A DNA stretch of 64,000 nucleotides from NCBI GenBank assembly GCA_965220235.1, contig OZ244815.1, forward strand, positions 2,356,001 through 2,420,000. The letters are read 5' to 3'. The stretch comes from Bin55 sp965220235. Lineage in GTDB: Bacteria > Pseudomonadota > Gammaproteobacteria > Pseudomonadales > Azotimanducaceae. Shown in pieces: positions 9,102 to 16,967 of this stretch (positions within the stretch are counted from its first letter, which is position 1; each line of letters begins with the position of its first letter). The notes under the pieces were generated by a model that did no database searches, was not told where the DNA came from, and saw only the letters and a program-made list of their open reading frames with translations. The translations under genes and the position numbers were made by a program.

Positions 9102-9815
9102 TCATTCATCGACTATCGGATCAATCCAGACTATCTCCCCATCCTGCCAAATCGCTACTTTGTCTCCCCTCACTGCTGCTCGTCGGTGGGCAACTGTAGC
9201 CGCTCTATACATCGCAGTTAGAGCACCTTCGATCCCGCGTTCTCGCTCTGACCCTTCCTGCTCTCCAGCTTTAACAAGATCGGAATCTTCGTCGCTCTTG
9301 GAGTTTACGACTGGAACCGTATCTGAAGTATCGTAGACCGTCCATTCATCAACTAAGTCTCGATACGTGCCCACAAAGTTCTGCCATCCCTTAACGTATC
9401 TTCTTCGAACGACACTATCAGGCACGTGGTGACCACCACCACGAACACGACCCGCAACGCAATTGATCGCAAGAGCTGATGATCGCAAGCAAAGAAAGAC
9501 AATCGCGACACGATACCCGGCTTTCTGCCACGATGGAATCCATTGCCGATAGCCACGTCCGCTCAAAGTCGTTTCAAGAGCGAAACTATTGCCTCTTTCG
9601 GTCAATTCTTCCATCGTCTCGATCATTAGTCGACCAGCCTTGAATGCAGCAACAGTTGGGTCGAATGGATTTAAACTGCTTGCGATTAGATCTGCATTAA
9701 CGAACCTCGGAAATTCATTTTCAGCAATCACATACTCGGTCGCGAATGTCGTCTTTCCAGCGCCGTTCGGACCCGCGATGATCAAAATTCTCGGCGAATT
9801 CCGTGTGTGCTGCAT
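9102..9815 (-). CDS. Zeta-toxin-like P-loop ATPase/kinase (COG4185 type)
   Basis: About 237 residues from the ATG at 9815; a TTG at 9845 would add 10. Walker A GPNGAGKTTFA lies close to the N-terminus, then FVNADLIASSLNP, the pattern of the Zeta-toxin/predicted ABC-type ATPase family; FALETTLSGRGY and a basic RVRGGGHHVPDSVVRRRY loop complete it. Zeta toxins phosphorylate UDP-N-acetylglucosamine, whereas many COG4185 members are uncharacterised. The C-terminal 60 residues are charged and variable. No antitoxin-like gene is visible on either side, so calling it a toxin would be speculation. Confidence 0.8.
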   Translation of the reverse strand: MQHTRNSPRILIIAGPNGAGKTTFATEYVIAENEFPRFVNADLIASSLNPFDPTVAAFKAGRLMIETMEELTERGNSFALETTLSGRGYRQWIPSWQKAGYRVAIVFLCLRSSALAINCVAGRVRGGGHHVPDSVVRRRYVKGWQNFVGTYRDLVDEWTVYDTSDTVPVVNSKSDEDSDLVKAGEQEGSERERGIEGALTAMYRAATVAHRRAAVRGDKVAIWQDGEIVWIDPIVDE

Positions 9816-10057
9816 TTGACTTTCAGACGCCGTGATGATTTGCAAGCAAGCTTAAATACGATTCGAAAGACGCTAGGAGTCCGATTGCGACACAATGGAT
9901 TTGAAGTTCATGATCGACAGAAAAATCCATCTCTCAGGTTCTTCCGAAATAGGCTTGTCACGCTTTTTTGAGATGAAGTCAGATTTCGTGATTAGCTATA
10001 AAAGGAACGTAATCCAATCCGTTTACCATACCCTTCTCGACGCAACGGTGTTTCAGC

Positions 10058-10924
10058 ATGAATCCATTCCTTGAAAAACGAGAACTCGGTAACACGGGAC
10101 TTACGACGAGCCGCTTAGGTATCGGATCCACGTTTAACGCTCCTGCGTCCGCAATCGAAGCCGCTGTGGAATGGGGCGTGAACTATCTCTACTGGGGTAC
10201 GGTTCGACAGCCGGACTTTGCCGAAGCGATGCGCAATTTGGAGAAGAAGAATCGCGACGACCTCATCTTTACGATCCAGTCCTATTCCAAGGATCCGTCG
10301 ACGATAGAAGCCGAAGTAGAAGAATGCCTGAAAAGTTGCGGCGTTGGTCGATTTGATTTTCTCCTCCTTGGATCACGCGACGAGAATCCGGGGGATGCAT
10401 TCGTTGAAGTATTCGAGAGATTAAAGGCACGAGACATCGTGCGCTACCTGTCGATAAGCAGTCACAACCGACCATTTCTGCCGGAGTTACTCGACGATTA
10501 CGCTAATGGGACCTGCCCATACGAACTTCTGATGTTCCGCTACAACGCCGTTCACCGCGGGGCTGAACGAGACATATTTCCACATGTTGATGGTCGCCCG
10601 AAGCCATTCATGGCAACCTACACGTCTACCCGATGGGGTCATCTTCTGGATCCGACCAAGATGCCGGAAGGCGAAGAACCGGTAAGTGCTCGGGACTGCT
10701 ATCGATACTCGTTATCGCCCGACGCAGTCGATATGGTTATCTGCGGTCCGGGAAGCGCGGCACAAATGGAAGAGGCTATTTCCGCGCTCGAAAAAGGACC
10801 GCTAGAGCAGGATGAACGCGAGCGTATTGAGCGGATCGGGGAACACCTGTACCACCAATATGCTCCTGCATATCCAGACAAAGGAGATGCTGAAGATGTA
10901 GCGGCTGGAGTGGCCGCCCATTAG
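10058..10924 (+). CDS. Aldo/keto-reductase-fold protein with degenerate active site
   Basis: 288 residues with an AKR N-terminus (RELGNTGLTTSRLGIGSTF), the barrel strand motif and the C-terminal segment that scores helper positions (VDMVICGPGSAAQMEEAI). The usual catalytic tetrad is hard to find: NYLYWG stands where families have NxxDTAxxYG, FTIQSYS where the Lys is expected, and FDFLLLGSRDE where the active-site His normally sits. The fold is well supported and the activity is doubtful. It is monocistronic, between the zeta-like gene and the convergent FAD oxidoreductase. Upstream 9846-10057 holds no convincing gene. Confidence 0.8.
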   Translation: MNPFLEKRELGNTGLTTSRLGIGSTFNAPASAIEAAVEWGVNYLYWGTVRQPDFAEAMRNLEKKNRDDLIFTIQSYSKDPSTIEAEVEECLKSCGVGRFDFLLLGSRDENPGDAFVEVFERLKARDIVRYLSISSHNRPFLPELLDDYANGTCPYELLMFRYNAVHRGAERDIFPHVDGRPKPFMATYTSTRWGHLLDPTKMPEGEEPVSARDCYRYSLSPDAVDMVICGPGSAAQMEEAISALEKGPLEQDERERIERIGEHLYHQYAPAYPDKGDAEDVAAGVAAH

Positions 10925-10966
10925 GAACGCGGTTCTACCGTGCAGGAGTACGGTTAAACCGCGCCT

Positions 10967-12058
10967 TCAGCAGACCATCTCGACAACGCGTTCCGCGATA
11001 GCAAGTGAAGCCGTAAGTCCAGGCGACTCGATCCCAAGCAATTCGACATAACCTTCAACGCCGGTTTCTTGCGGTCCGTTGACGACAAAGTCAGACGCCG
11101 GTTCGCCCTGCGGCGCGAGTTTTGGTCGAATACCTGTGTAGCCAGGTTGTAGTTTCGACTCGTCTAAATCTGGGTAATACGATCGAATCGCGGCAACGAA
11201 TTCGTCCTTGCGTGACTCATCGAACCCGTAGTCGTGACTGCATTGCCAAACGACGTCTGGGCCGAACCGAGCCTGGTACGCCATATCAAGAGTCACATGC
11301 ACGCCTAGTCCTCCCTCTACGGCGATTGGATAAACCAAATGACTGAAAGGCGATGTCCCCGAAAGTGTGTAGTAATGTCCCTTCGCGTAGAAAGTGTGGA
11401 ACTCTTGACCTACTTGCCTCGCAAGTGCCGGTGCATCGAGTCCCGCCGAGTTTATGACGACTCGAGGCGCTAAACTCAGTTCGGTCGTCGATACTCTCAA
11501 CCCGTTTTCAGCGCTTATCCCCTCGACCTCGGAAAGGAATGCGATCATGCCACCATGCTCTTCGAGTTCGCCCTCTAACGACAGCATGAACGCATGACTG
11601 TCGATGATTCCCGTCGTCGGTGACCAAATGCCGCCAACACATGAAACTGCTGGTTCTATTTCATGTACTTCATGTTGCGTCATCCAAGGAAGTTCGCCGA
11701 CCTCGTTTGCCAGTGCCTGTTGCTGATACGCCTCCAACACCGGGAATTGATCACGCGATGTAGCGACGATGACTTTGCCGACGTTGTCATGAGGTACGTG
11801 ATGTGTCTTGCAGTGCTCATACAGCAGGTGCTTCCCTCGAACACACAACTCCGCCTTTAATGATCCGGTTGGGTAATAAATGCCGGCGTGAATTACTTCG
11901 GAATTACGACTTGACGTCTCAGTACCAATCGCATCCTGCTTTTCAAGGATCAGGACTTCACGCCCTTCACGCGCCAACGCTTGTCCCACCGCCAATCCCA
12001 CGACGCCAGCGCCGATCACGACGACATCGCACTCTTCCGCGCTAGACGTCTCAGGCAT
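10967..12058 (-). CDS. FAD-dependent oxidoreductase, L-2-hydroxyglutarate oxidase-like
   Basis: 363 residues from the ATG at 12058; a TTG at 12070 adds four. DAO-fold flavoenzyme: dinucleotide-binding DVVVIGAGVVGLAVGQALA at the N-terminus, then SSRNSEVIHAGIYYPTGSLKA, the signature of the LhgO/L2HGDH group, GHYYTL in the middle and GYTGIRPKL plus LGIESPGLTASLAIAE at the C-terminus for the second FAD contact. The family oxidises L-2-hydroxyglutarate or similar 2-hydroxyacids and passes electrons to the respiratory chain. The start overlaps the stop region of the upstream cyclotransferase gene, so it is the third gene of the tusA operon. Confidence 0.87.
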   Translation of the reverse strand: MPETSSAEECDVVVIGAGVVGLAVGQALAREGREVLILEKQDAIGTETSSRNSEVIHAGIYYPTGSLKAELCVRGKHLLYEHCKTHHVPHDNVGKVIVATSRDQFPVLEAYQQQALANEVGELPWMTQHEVHEIEPAVSCVGGIWSPTTGIIDSHAFMLSLEGELEEHGGMIAFLSEVEGISAENGLRVSTTELSLAPRVVINSAGLDAPALARQVGQEFHTFYAKGHYYTLSGTSPFSHLVYPIAVEGGLGVHVTLDMAYQARFGPDVVWQCSHDYGFDESRKDEFVAAIRSYYPDLDESKLQPGYTGIRPKLAPQGEPASDFVVNGPQETGVEGYVELLGIESPGLTASLAIAERVVEMVC

Positions 12059-12542
12059 CGTGGAATTCAAGCGCCAAAAGGCGGGTTCGTTCGATTTCTG
12101 TCATGAACGGCGATGCAAGTAGATGGCCTACGTACTCGCGAGTTGGTCGAAGGGTATCGTCAATCGCATGCGGCTTTGCGATGTACGTCCACGCCGTGAT
12201 TAGCTTTGCTTCATCAGAACGAGCATCGTGTCCGAGGTGGACGAAGACTGCCTCGCGTGCGTAATCCTCAGGCGAGTTTTCGAACGGATCCATCGACTTA
12301 ATGGCTCGTGTGCTCGTCAGACGATACAGCACCCCGACAACCGAACAGCCGAACATGGGTGTGATGTTCGCGCTTGCTGCGCCAACACGATAGCGGGAGA
12401 TCTTATTGAAGCAAAGTTCGTAGTTCTTCAGCGTTGCCGGCTCAGGATTTCCTACGGTGGGAAGTTTCCGCGCTAATACTCGCTCAGGATTCATATTGCT
12501 TCCGTACGCGAAATAGTGCAGTGGCTCGATACGCTGACTCAT
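12051..12542 (-). CDS. Gamma-glutamylcyclotransferase-like (AIG2/GGCT) protein
   Basis: 163 residues, GGCT fold. HYFAYGSNMNPERV is the diagnostic N-terminal substrate loop, followed by GVLYRLTSTRAIKSMDPFENSPEDYAREAV with the family's acidic catalytic residue expected in MDPFEN. Members release 5-oxoproline from gamma-glutamyl amines or peptides, but the exact substrate is not predictable. It overlaps tusA by 4 bases (ATGA) and the FAD oxidoreductase downstream by at least 8, so translation is coupled across the three genes. Confidence 0.88.
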   Translation of the reverse strand: MSQRIEPLHYFAYGSNMNPERVLARKLPTVGNPEPATLKNYELCFNKISRYRVGAASANITPMFGCSVVGVLYRLTSTRAIKSMDPFENSPEDYAREAVFVHLGHDARSDEAKLITAWTYIAKPHAIDDTLRPTREYVGHLLASPFMTEIERTRLLALEFHDA

Positions 12543-12769
12543 CCCTTGCGTATGACGAATTCAAGCACGCCGTCACTTTCAGTCGCTTCAACCAACTCGT
12601 GCCCCATAAACCGACAAAAATTCGTGAAATCACGGTGTGTCGAAGGATCCGTAGCCTGAACGAACAGCTCTTCTCCAGAATTCATATCGCGAACCTTATT
12701 ACGCACGATCATCAATGGTTCTGGGCACCACAATCCGCGCGTATCCACTGTAACTCTGTCTGGACTCAT
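12539..12769 (-). CDS. tusA: Sulfurtransferase TusA
   Basis: 76 residues. TusA accepts persulfide sulfur from a cysteine desulfurase at the Cys of the CPxP motif and passes it on, for example in 2-thiouridine tRNA modification or molybdopterin supply. The motif is clear (DTRGLWCPEPLMIVRNKV, residues 9-26), as are the family landmarks TDPSTHRDFTNFCRFMGHEL and the terminal FVIRKG. First gene of a three-gene operon with a cyclotransferase and an FAD oxidoreductase; the divergent TPR gene begins about 100-200 bases away. Confidence 0.95.
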   Translation of the reverse strand: MSPDRVTVDTRGLWCPEPLMIVRNKVRDMNSGEELFVQATDPSTHRDFTNFCRFMGHELVEATESDGVLEFVIRKG

Positions 12770-12964
12770 GACGTCGCGTTCGCTCTTGTCAAGGATGCAT
12801 CTATGTCAATCGGTAACATGCTCAGATACAAGGTGATTTTGAATTAAAATCGCGTTAGTGGGGAGTTGCCGGAGATAATGCTGCGGGAACGCCTCATTAC
12901 GTTCAAATGCGAGCAAAATTCACGCAATAATATAGTCTTGAAACGCGGAGTGGAATTGCCAACA

Positions 12965-14275
12965 GTGACAAGGATCGGGCTTCGTTCGCTTCGAAGGATT
13001 TTAGCAATTGCAGCGAGTTTTGCAGTCGCGCTTGCTGGAATCTTGCACGCGGACGAGACCGCTGTATCGGCGCATGACGCAGAGTCGATCGTAGCCATGA
13101 TCGATACCGGCGAAGCCGAAAACGCGCTGGAGCTGATCGAAGTGCAGATTTCTGACGTAGTCGCATTGAACGGTCGCAATAGTGAGCTTCTGGTCGAACC
13201 TCTTGTGCTAAAAGGGGACGCTTTACGTGCCTTGGGCTATTACGCTGTAGCTCTTGAGACGTACGATGACGCTCGAGCCATCCAACGGCGCCATTTTGGT
13301 CTTCATGAATTGGATCAGGTTGACATCCTCTACAGGGAAGCAGAAACCTACTACGAGCAGGAACAATTCACCACAGCGAATGATCGGCATGAATATGCGT
13401 TTTCCATCTATATTCGGAAATACGGCACTGACTCGCCCGAAATCCTACCGGGTCTATTCAAACTCGCTGACTGGTATATGGATACCGACAACATTTTTAC
13501 GGCGCGCGGTCTATATGAGAAAGCGCTCACGGATTTCTCACTCGACGAAATCAGTGACGACGATAACCGCGTTCGAGCGCTTAGTGGCTTAGCGCAAACC
13601 TATCAGCAAGAACGGTTTCGTCCACCTGAATACACAGCTAAAACTGACAAATTCACCCCACGACCCTACGGGTCCATCAACCATCCTGAGCACTATTTCG
13701 CCGAGCTGAATGACTTTTCGAAAGGTGAGGAGGCACTGCTCGAGCTTGTACGGATTAACCTGGTTAAAGAAGATGAAACTAGCCCGGTTCTAGCGGAAAC
13801 TAAGTTGAGGCTGGCCGATTGGTACCTGCTTTTCGAGCAGTACGAGAAAGCTGCCGTTGTCTACAAGGACATTTGGGATACCTTGGAAGATACACCGCAA
13901 TTCGCATTTGTTGAGGAACACATGCTCACTCCGCACATCCTCTACAAACCATTGCCGGATGACCCCGAACGACCCAAACGAGAACCCACCATTCCTGTGA
14001 TCGAACTCGAGGGTCGAATCGAGATCGCGTTGACCGTCACCGAGCGCGGAAAAACAAAGAAAATCAAACAGATCTCCTCACATCCTGGTCAGATGTTGGC
14101 TAGAGCGACCCGTAATACAGCGTCGAATTCCATCTATCGTCCGGCATTCGTCGATGGGGTCGCGACGACAACAGAAAACGTGCAATTCCTGCATAAGTTT
14201 CCGTACTACACATCTGCGAGAGACTCTAACTCCTCTACGACACGGAACAACGCTTCATACCGAAGCTCCAAGTAA
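12965..14275 (+). CDS. Exported TPR protein with TonB-C-like C-terminus (first gene of motor cluster)
   Basis: 436 residues from a GTG at 12965, chosen because it gives a clean signal or anchor sequence (VTRIGLRSLRRILAIAASFAVALA). The frame is open further up, with a TTG at 12866 and an ATG at 12878, so the start is uncertain. The body is helical with several TPR-like hairpins (LVLKGDALRALGYYAVALETYDDA, ILYREAETYYEQEQF, ETKLRLADWYLLFEQYEKAAVVY). The last 90 residues look like a TonB C-terminal fold: LEGRIEIALTVTERGKTKKI and YRPAFVDG. Probably periplasmic. It heads the co-directional run to 26242, so a role in that system is inferred. Confidence 0.75.
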   Translation: MTRIGLRSLRRILAIAASFAVALAGILHADETAVSAHDAESIVAMIDTGEAENALELIEVQISDVVALNGRNSELLVEPLVLKGDALRALGYYAVALETYDDARAIQRRHFGLHELDQVDILYREAETYYEQEQFTTANDRHEYAFSIYIRKYGTDSPEILPGLFKLADWYMDTDNIFTARGLYEKALTDFSLDEISDDDNRVRALSGLAQTYQQERFRPPEYTAKTDKFTPRPYGSINHPEHYFAELNDFSKGEEALLELVRINLVKEDETSPVLAETKLRLADWYLLFEQYEKAAVVYKDIWDTLEDTPQFAFVEEHMLTPHILYKPLPDDPERPKREPTIPVIELEGRIEIALTVTERGKTKKIKQISSHPGQMLARATRNTASNSIYRPAFVDGVATTTENVQFLHKFPYYTSARDSNSSTTRNNASYRSSK

Positions 14276-14370
14276 CAAAATTCCGAGTAACTTTCGCGCA
14301 CGAAGGGTTGTCTACTAGTTACCATTTACGAACTGTGTAGATACGCAGCAATGTGTAGGGAACCAGGGTC

Positions 14371-15714
14371 ATGAGTCTTGTAGTCAAGTCCGTTAGTAGA
14401 CGTCATCGTCAGATCGTCCGCGTGACGAGAGATGTACTCGGTGTAACGGTCGGAGTTTTCGTGCTCAGTGCATGCGTGGGAATGACGCCTAGTTCGCACC
14501 CGCGACCCCCGACGCCGACTCCGGATGTTTTCCCACCTCCGCCGACCAGCTTACCCATGCCTGGTGGATCACCCAGTACCCCCTCGCAATCTAACTTGCC
14601 GCCAATGCCAGGCCAGACCGGATCGCCGTCGTCGCGACCGGGTGCACTGCCTTCACCAACGGGGAGCGGTATGCCCGGGTTACCTTCGATTCCGAGTCCA
14701 AGCACAATCCCTAATCCAAGCGTGTTGCCGTCGCCATCGTCAAGTGGTATGCCGCAACCTCCGTCAATGCCTTCGCCATCTTCGCCTGGCAGCACTGGAA
14801 GCCAACAAGGAAGCAGTAACAGCTTTCCAACCGTTCCTGGAATGCCAGAATTGCGGACGGGCGAACGATCAAGAGGATCACAAGCTGACTCCGGGAGTGG
14901 ACAGCAGAACCAAGGCTCTGAACAAGGCGAACCGGGACAACTACCGTCTGGTGGACCGCTTCGAACAGCTGATGGTGGCGAGCAAAACACCAATGAAACC
15001 CCAACGGGTGAAGGCGGCATGGCCGGTCAACGGAGCGGCGATGAGCAACAGTCTGCTTCGTCTGTAGGCGCGGAAGCCGGGAAGGATGTCGGCGGATTAC
15101 CCAGTTCTGGTGCCGGTGAACAAGCCGAAGGCGGGCAGGAGATTGAGGTAGAAGACGACCCAGGTGCCGGGGTTCTCGGAACGCCTGACTCAAACGCGAA
15201 TGATGGTTGGGTCGTGAGCAACGAACTACCTGAAAATGAAAAAGTCAGACAAGGCATCCCTGATCCGACGATCGAAGAAGATGAAGCAGGGAGTGTTAAG
15301 TCAGAGGCTGACAAGGAACTTGACGAGACTCTAGCTGGCATCGACGGCAACATCATGTCTGACCGCGAAGAACACGCCGAGAAAATCAACGAACGTGCCG
15401 GTGGCGACGTCCTCCCAGGGAACGCAGTATTAGCCGATGAGAATCAAGGCGGACCAGGAGGCGGCCGACCACCGAGTGCGGCAGGCGGTACCTCGAAACA
15501 ACACATACCCAACGTCAGTCATCCAGACCGACAGAGTCAACCGCCCGATCCAAATCGACCCAGCATTACGATCAGCCAGGCCGATATTCCGGATGCTAAG
15601 GATGACGATGTCGTAGCCCGCCAACTTCGAGAAGCGGCCCTAAACGAAAAGGATCCAGAATTGCGGGAAGCACTATGGGAAGAACTACGACGCTATCTGG
15701 ATAAGCGTAAGTGA
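14371..15714 (+). CDS. Proline/glycine/serine-rich lipoprotein
   Basis: 447 residues. A long basic N-region, a hydrophobic stretch and lipobox LSAC (Cys about residue 35) mark a lipoprotein. Residues about 40-160 are Pro-Ser-Gly-Met rich (MPG/MPS-type short repeats) and the centre is Gly-Glu rich, both probably disordered and able to span periplasm. The C-terminus is a compact charged helix, IPDAKDDDVVARQLREAALN onward, ending near the stop, and looks like the functional docking part. GTG of the next gene overlaps its stop. An AGGG upstream supports the ATG at 14371. No enzymatic motif is seen. Confidence 0.8.
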   Translation: MSLVVKSVSRRHRQIVRVTRDVLGVTVGVFVLSACVGMTPSSHPRPPTPTPDVFPPPPTSLPMPGGSPSTPSQSNLPPMPGQTGSPSSRPGALPSPTGSGMPGLPSIPSPSTIPNPSVLPSPSSSGMPQPPSMPSPSSPGSTGSQQGSSNSFPTVPGMPELRTGERSRGSQADSGSGQQNQGSEQGEPGQLPSGGPLRTADGGEQNTNETPTGEGGMAGQRSGDEQQSASSVGAEAGKDVGGLPSSGAGEQAEGGQEIEVEDDPGAGVLGTPDSNANDGWVVSNELPENEKVRQGIPDPTIEEDEAGSVKSEADKELDETLAGIDGNIMSDREEHAEKINERAGGDVLPGNAVLADENQGGPGGGRPPSAAGGTSKQHIPNVSHPDRQSQPPDPNRPSITISQADIPDAKDDDVVARQLREAALNEKDPELREALWEELRRYLDKRK

Positions 15715-16967
15715 GATTAACAAGAAGTCTCTTTGCACTTTCGTTCGGTGTATTAATTTGGGGGTGTACGCTTAAACCGACGCTGCGCTATGTCGATTTA
15801 GCGCCGCCGCTCTCCGCGACGAAGTCAATCCCTGAGCACCTGCTCCTGAACGTTGGCGTCAAAGTTCTCGATGCAAACGTACCGAAGTCCTACGACGAGC
15901 GCACCGCACTCAACATCACGGATGAGATAAGGCGAGCCGAAGCGAACTACATCGCGCATTTCGCGAAGGAACTCCTTCAATCGACCGGCAATTGGGGTGC
16001 AGTAAGGGTCCTTCCGAGAGATTCTTATGCGGTCGACGTCACGATTTCAGGCACCATCATGCATTCGGATGGTGAACGCCTAATCGTTGACATTTCGGTT
16101 CAGGACGCTCGTGGTATTGTCTGGCTAAACGATGAGTACGAGACGCTCGCAAGTAAGTTTGCATATGACCCTCAGATCCCCGCGAATGTCGACCCGTTTC
16201 AGTCGATGTACAAATCAGTCGCGGATCAAATGTATGAGTTTCATGCACAACTTTCCACAGAAGAGATTCAGGAGATCCGAACGACCGCCGAGTTGCTGTT
16301 TGCACAGGAATTCTCACCGGACGTGTTTAACAACCATTTAATCGCGGAAAAAGACGATGTCGTGCGAATATCTCGCATGCCGTCGGAAGAAGACCCGATG
16401 CTACGACGTGTTCGCCAGATTCGCGAGCGCGAGTACCTGTTCATCGACACGCTAGACGAGTATTACGGCGATTTCGCTTCACGTATGTACCCGTCATATC
16501 AGAAGTGGCGCGAAGGATCGTACGAAGATGCCATCGCGTTTCGTGAAGAACGTAATAAAGCTCGCGCCAAGATGCTTGCGGGTGGATTGATGATCGCGAG
16601 CGGTGCTGCAATGCAGCGCAGTTCCGCAACAGCGACCGAATACGCGGGATACGCAGGTGTCATTGGAGGTGCGGGTGAAGTACTTGGCGCTATTCAAGCT
16701 CGCGCCAACCTTACCTTACATGGTGCTGCCCTTCGCGAGCTCGGTGTTTCAGCCGCCGCAGATATCTCACCGCATACGCTTGAATTAGAAAACGCCACCG
16801 TTTCTCTAATGGGTAGCGTCGATGAACAATACACGGAACTTAAGCGCATTCTTCGACGTCTATTCTTCGAGGACTATCAGCTACCAGTACCCGAGGACGT
16901 AGCAGATACACCAATTGACGAAGGTCTTTCAGCAGAAATTTTGAAGATTCCCGATCCGCGTGACTGA
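15711..16967 (+). CDS. Lipoprotein of unknown function in motor cluster
   Basis: 418 residues. Signal peptide with lipobox LIWGC (Cys about residue 19). The next 130 residues read as an alpha/beta domain (LLLNVGVKVLDANVP, VDVTISGTIMHSDGERLIVDISVQDARG) like outer-membrane assembly lipoproteins. A charged helical middle (YPSYQKWREGSYEDAIAFREERNKARAK) is followed by a Gly/Ala-rich hydrophobic stretch (LAGGLMIASGAAMQR) and a helical tail. I do not recognise a named family. It starts at a GTG overlapping the previous stop and is followed by a GTG that overlaps its own stop, so translation is coupled. Confidence 0.8.
   Translation: MRLTRSLFALSFGVLIWGCTLKPTLRYVDLAPPLSATKSIPEHLLLNVGVKVLDANVPKSYDERTALNITDEIRRAEANYIAHFAKELLQSTGNWGAVRVLPRDSYAVDVTISGTIMHSDGERLIVDISVQDARGIVWLNDEYETLASKFAYDPQIPANVDPFQSMYKSVADQMYEFHAQLSTEEIQEIRTTAELLFAQEFSPDVFNNHLIAEKDDVVRISRMPSEEDPMLRRVRQIREREYLFIDTLDEYYGDFASRMYPSYQKWREGSYEDAIAFREERNKARAKMLAGGLMIASGAAMQRSSATATEYAGYAGVIGGAGEVLGAIQARANLTLHGAALRELGVSAAADISPHTLELENATVSLMGSVDEQYTELKRILRRLFFEDYQLPVPEDVADTPIDEGLSAEILKIPDPRD

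Noticed and set aside
9895..10074. 59-codon plus-strand frame before the aldo/keto-reductase gene
   Set aside because: It runs into the start of the next gene, has no ribosome-binding site and no recognisable pattern.
14409..15020. 203-codon minus-strand frame opposite the proline-rich lipoprotein
   Set aside because: The Pro/Gly/Ser composition of the real gene keeps the opposite strand open; the product is low-complexity and lacks a start signal.
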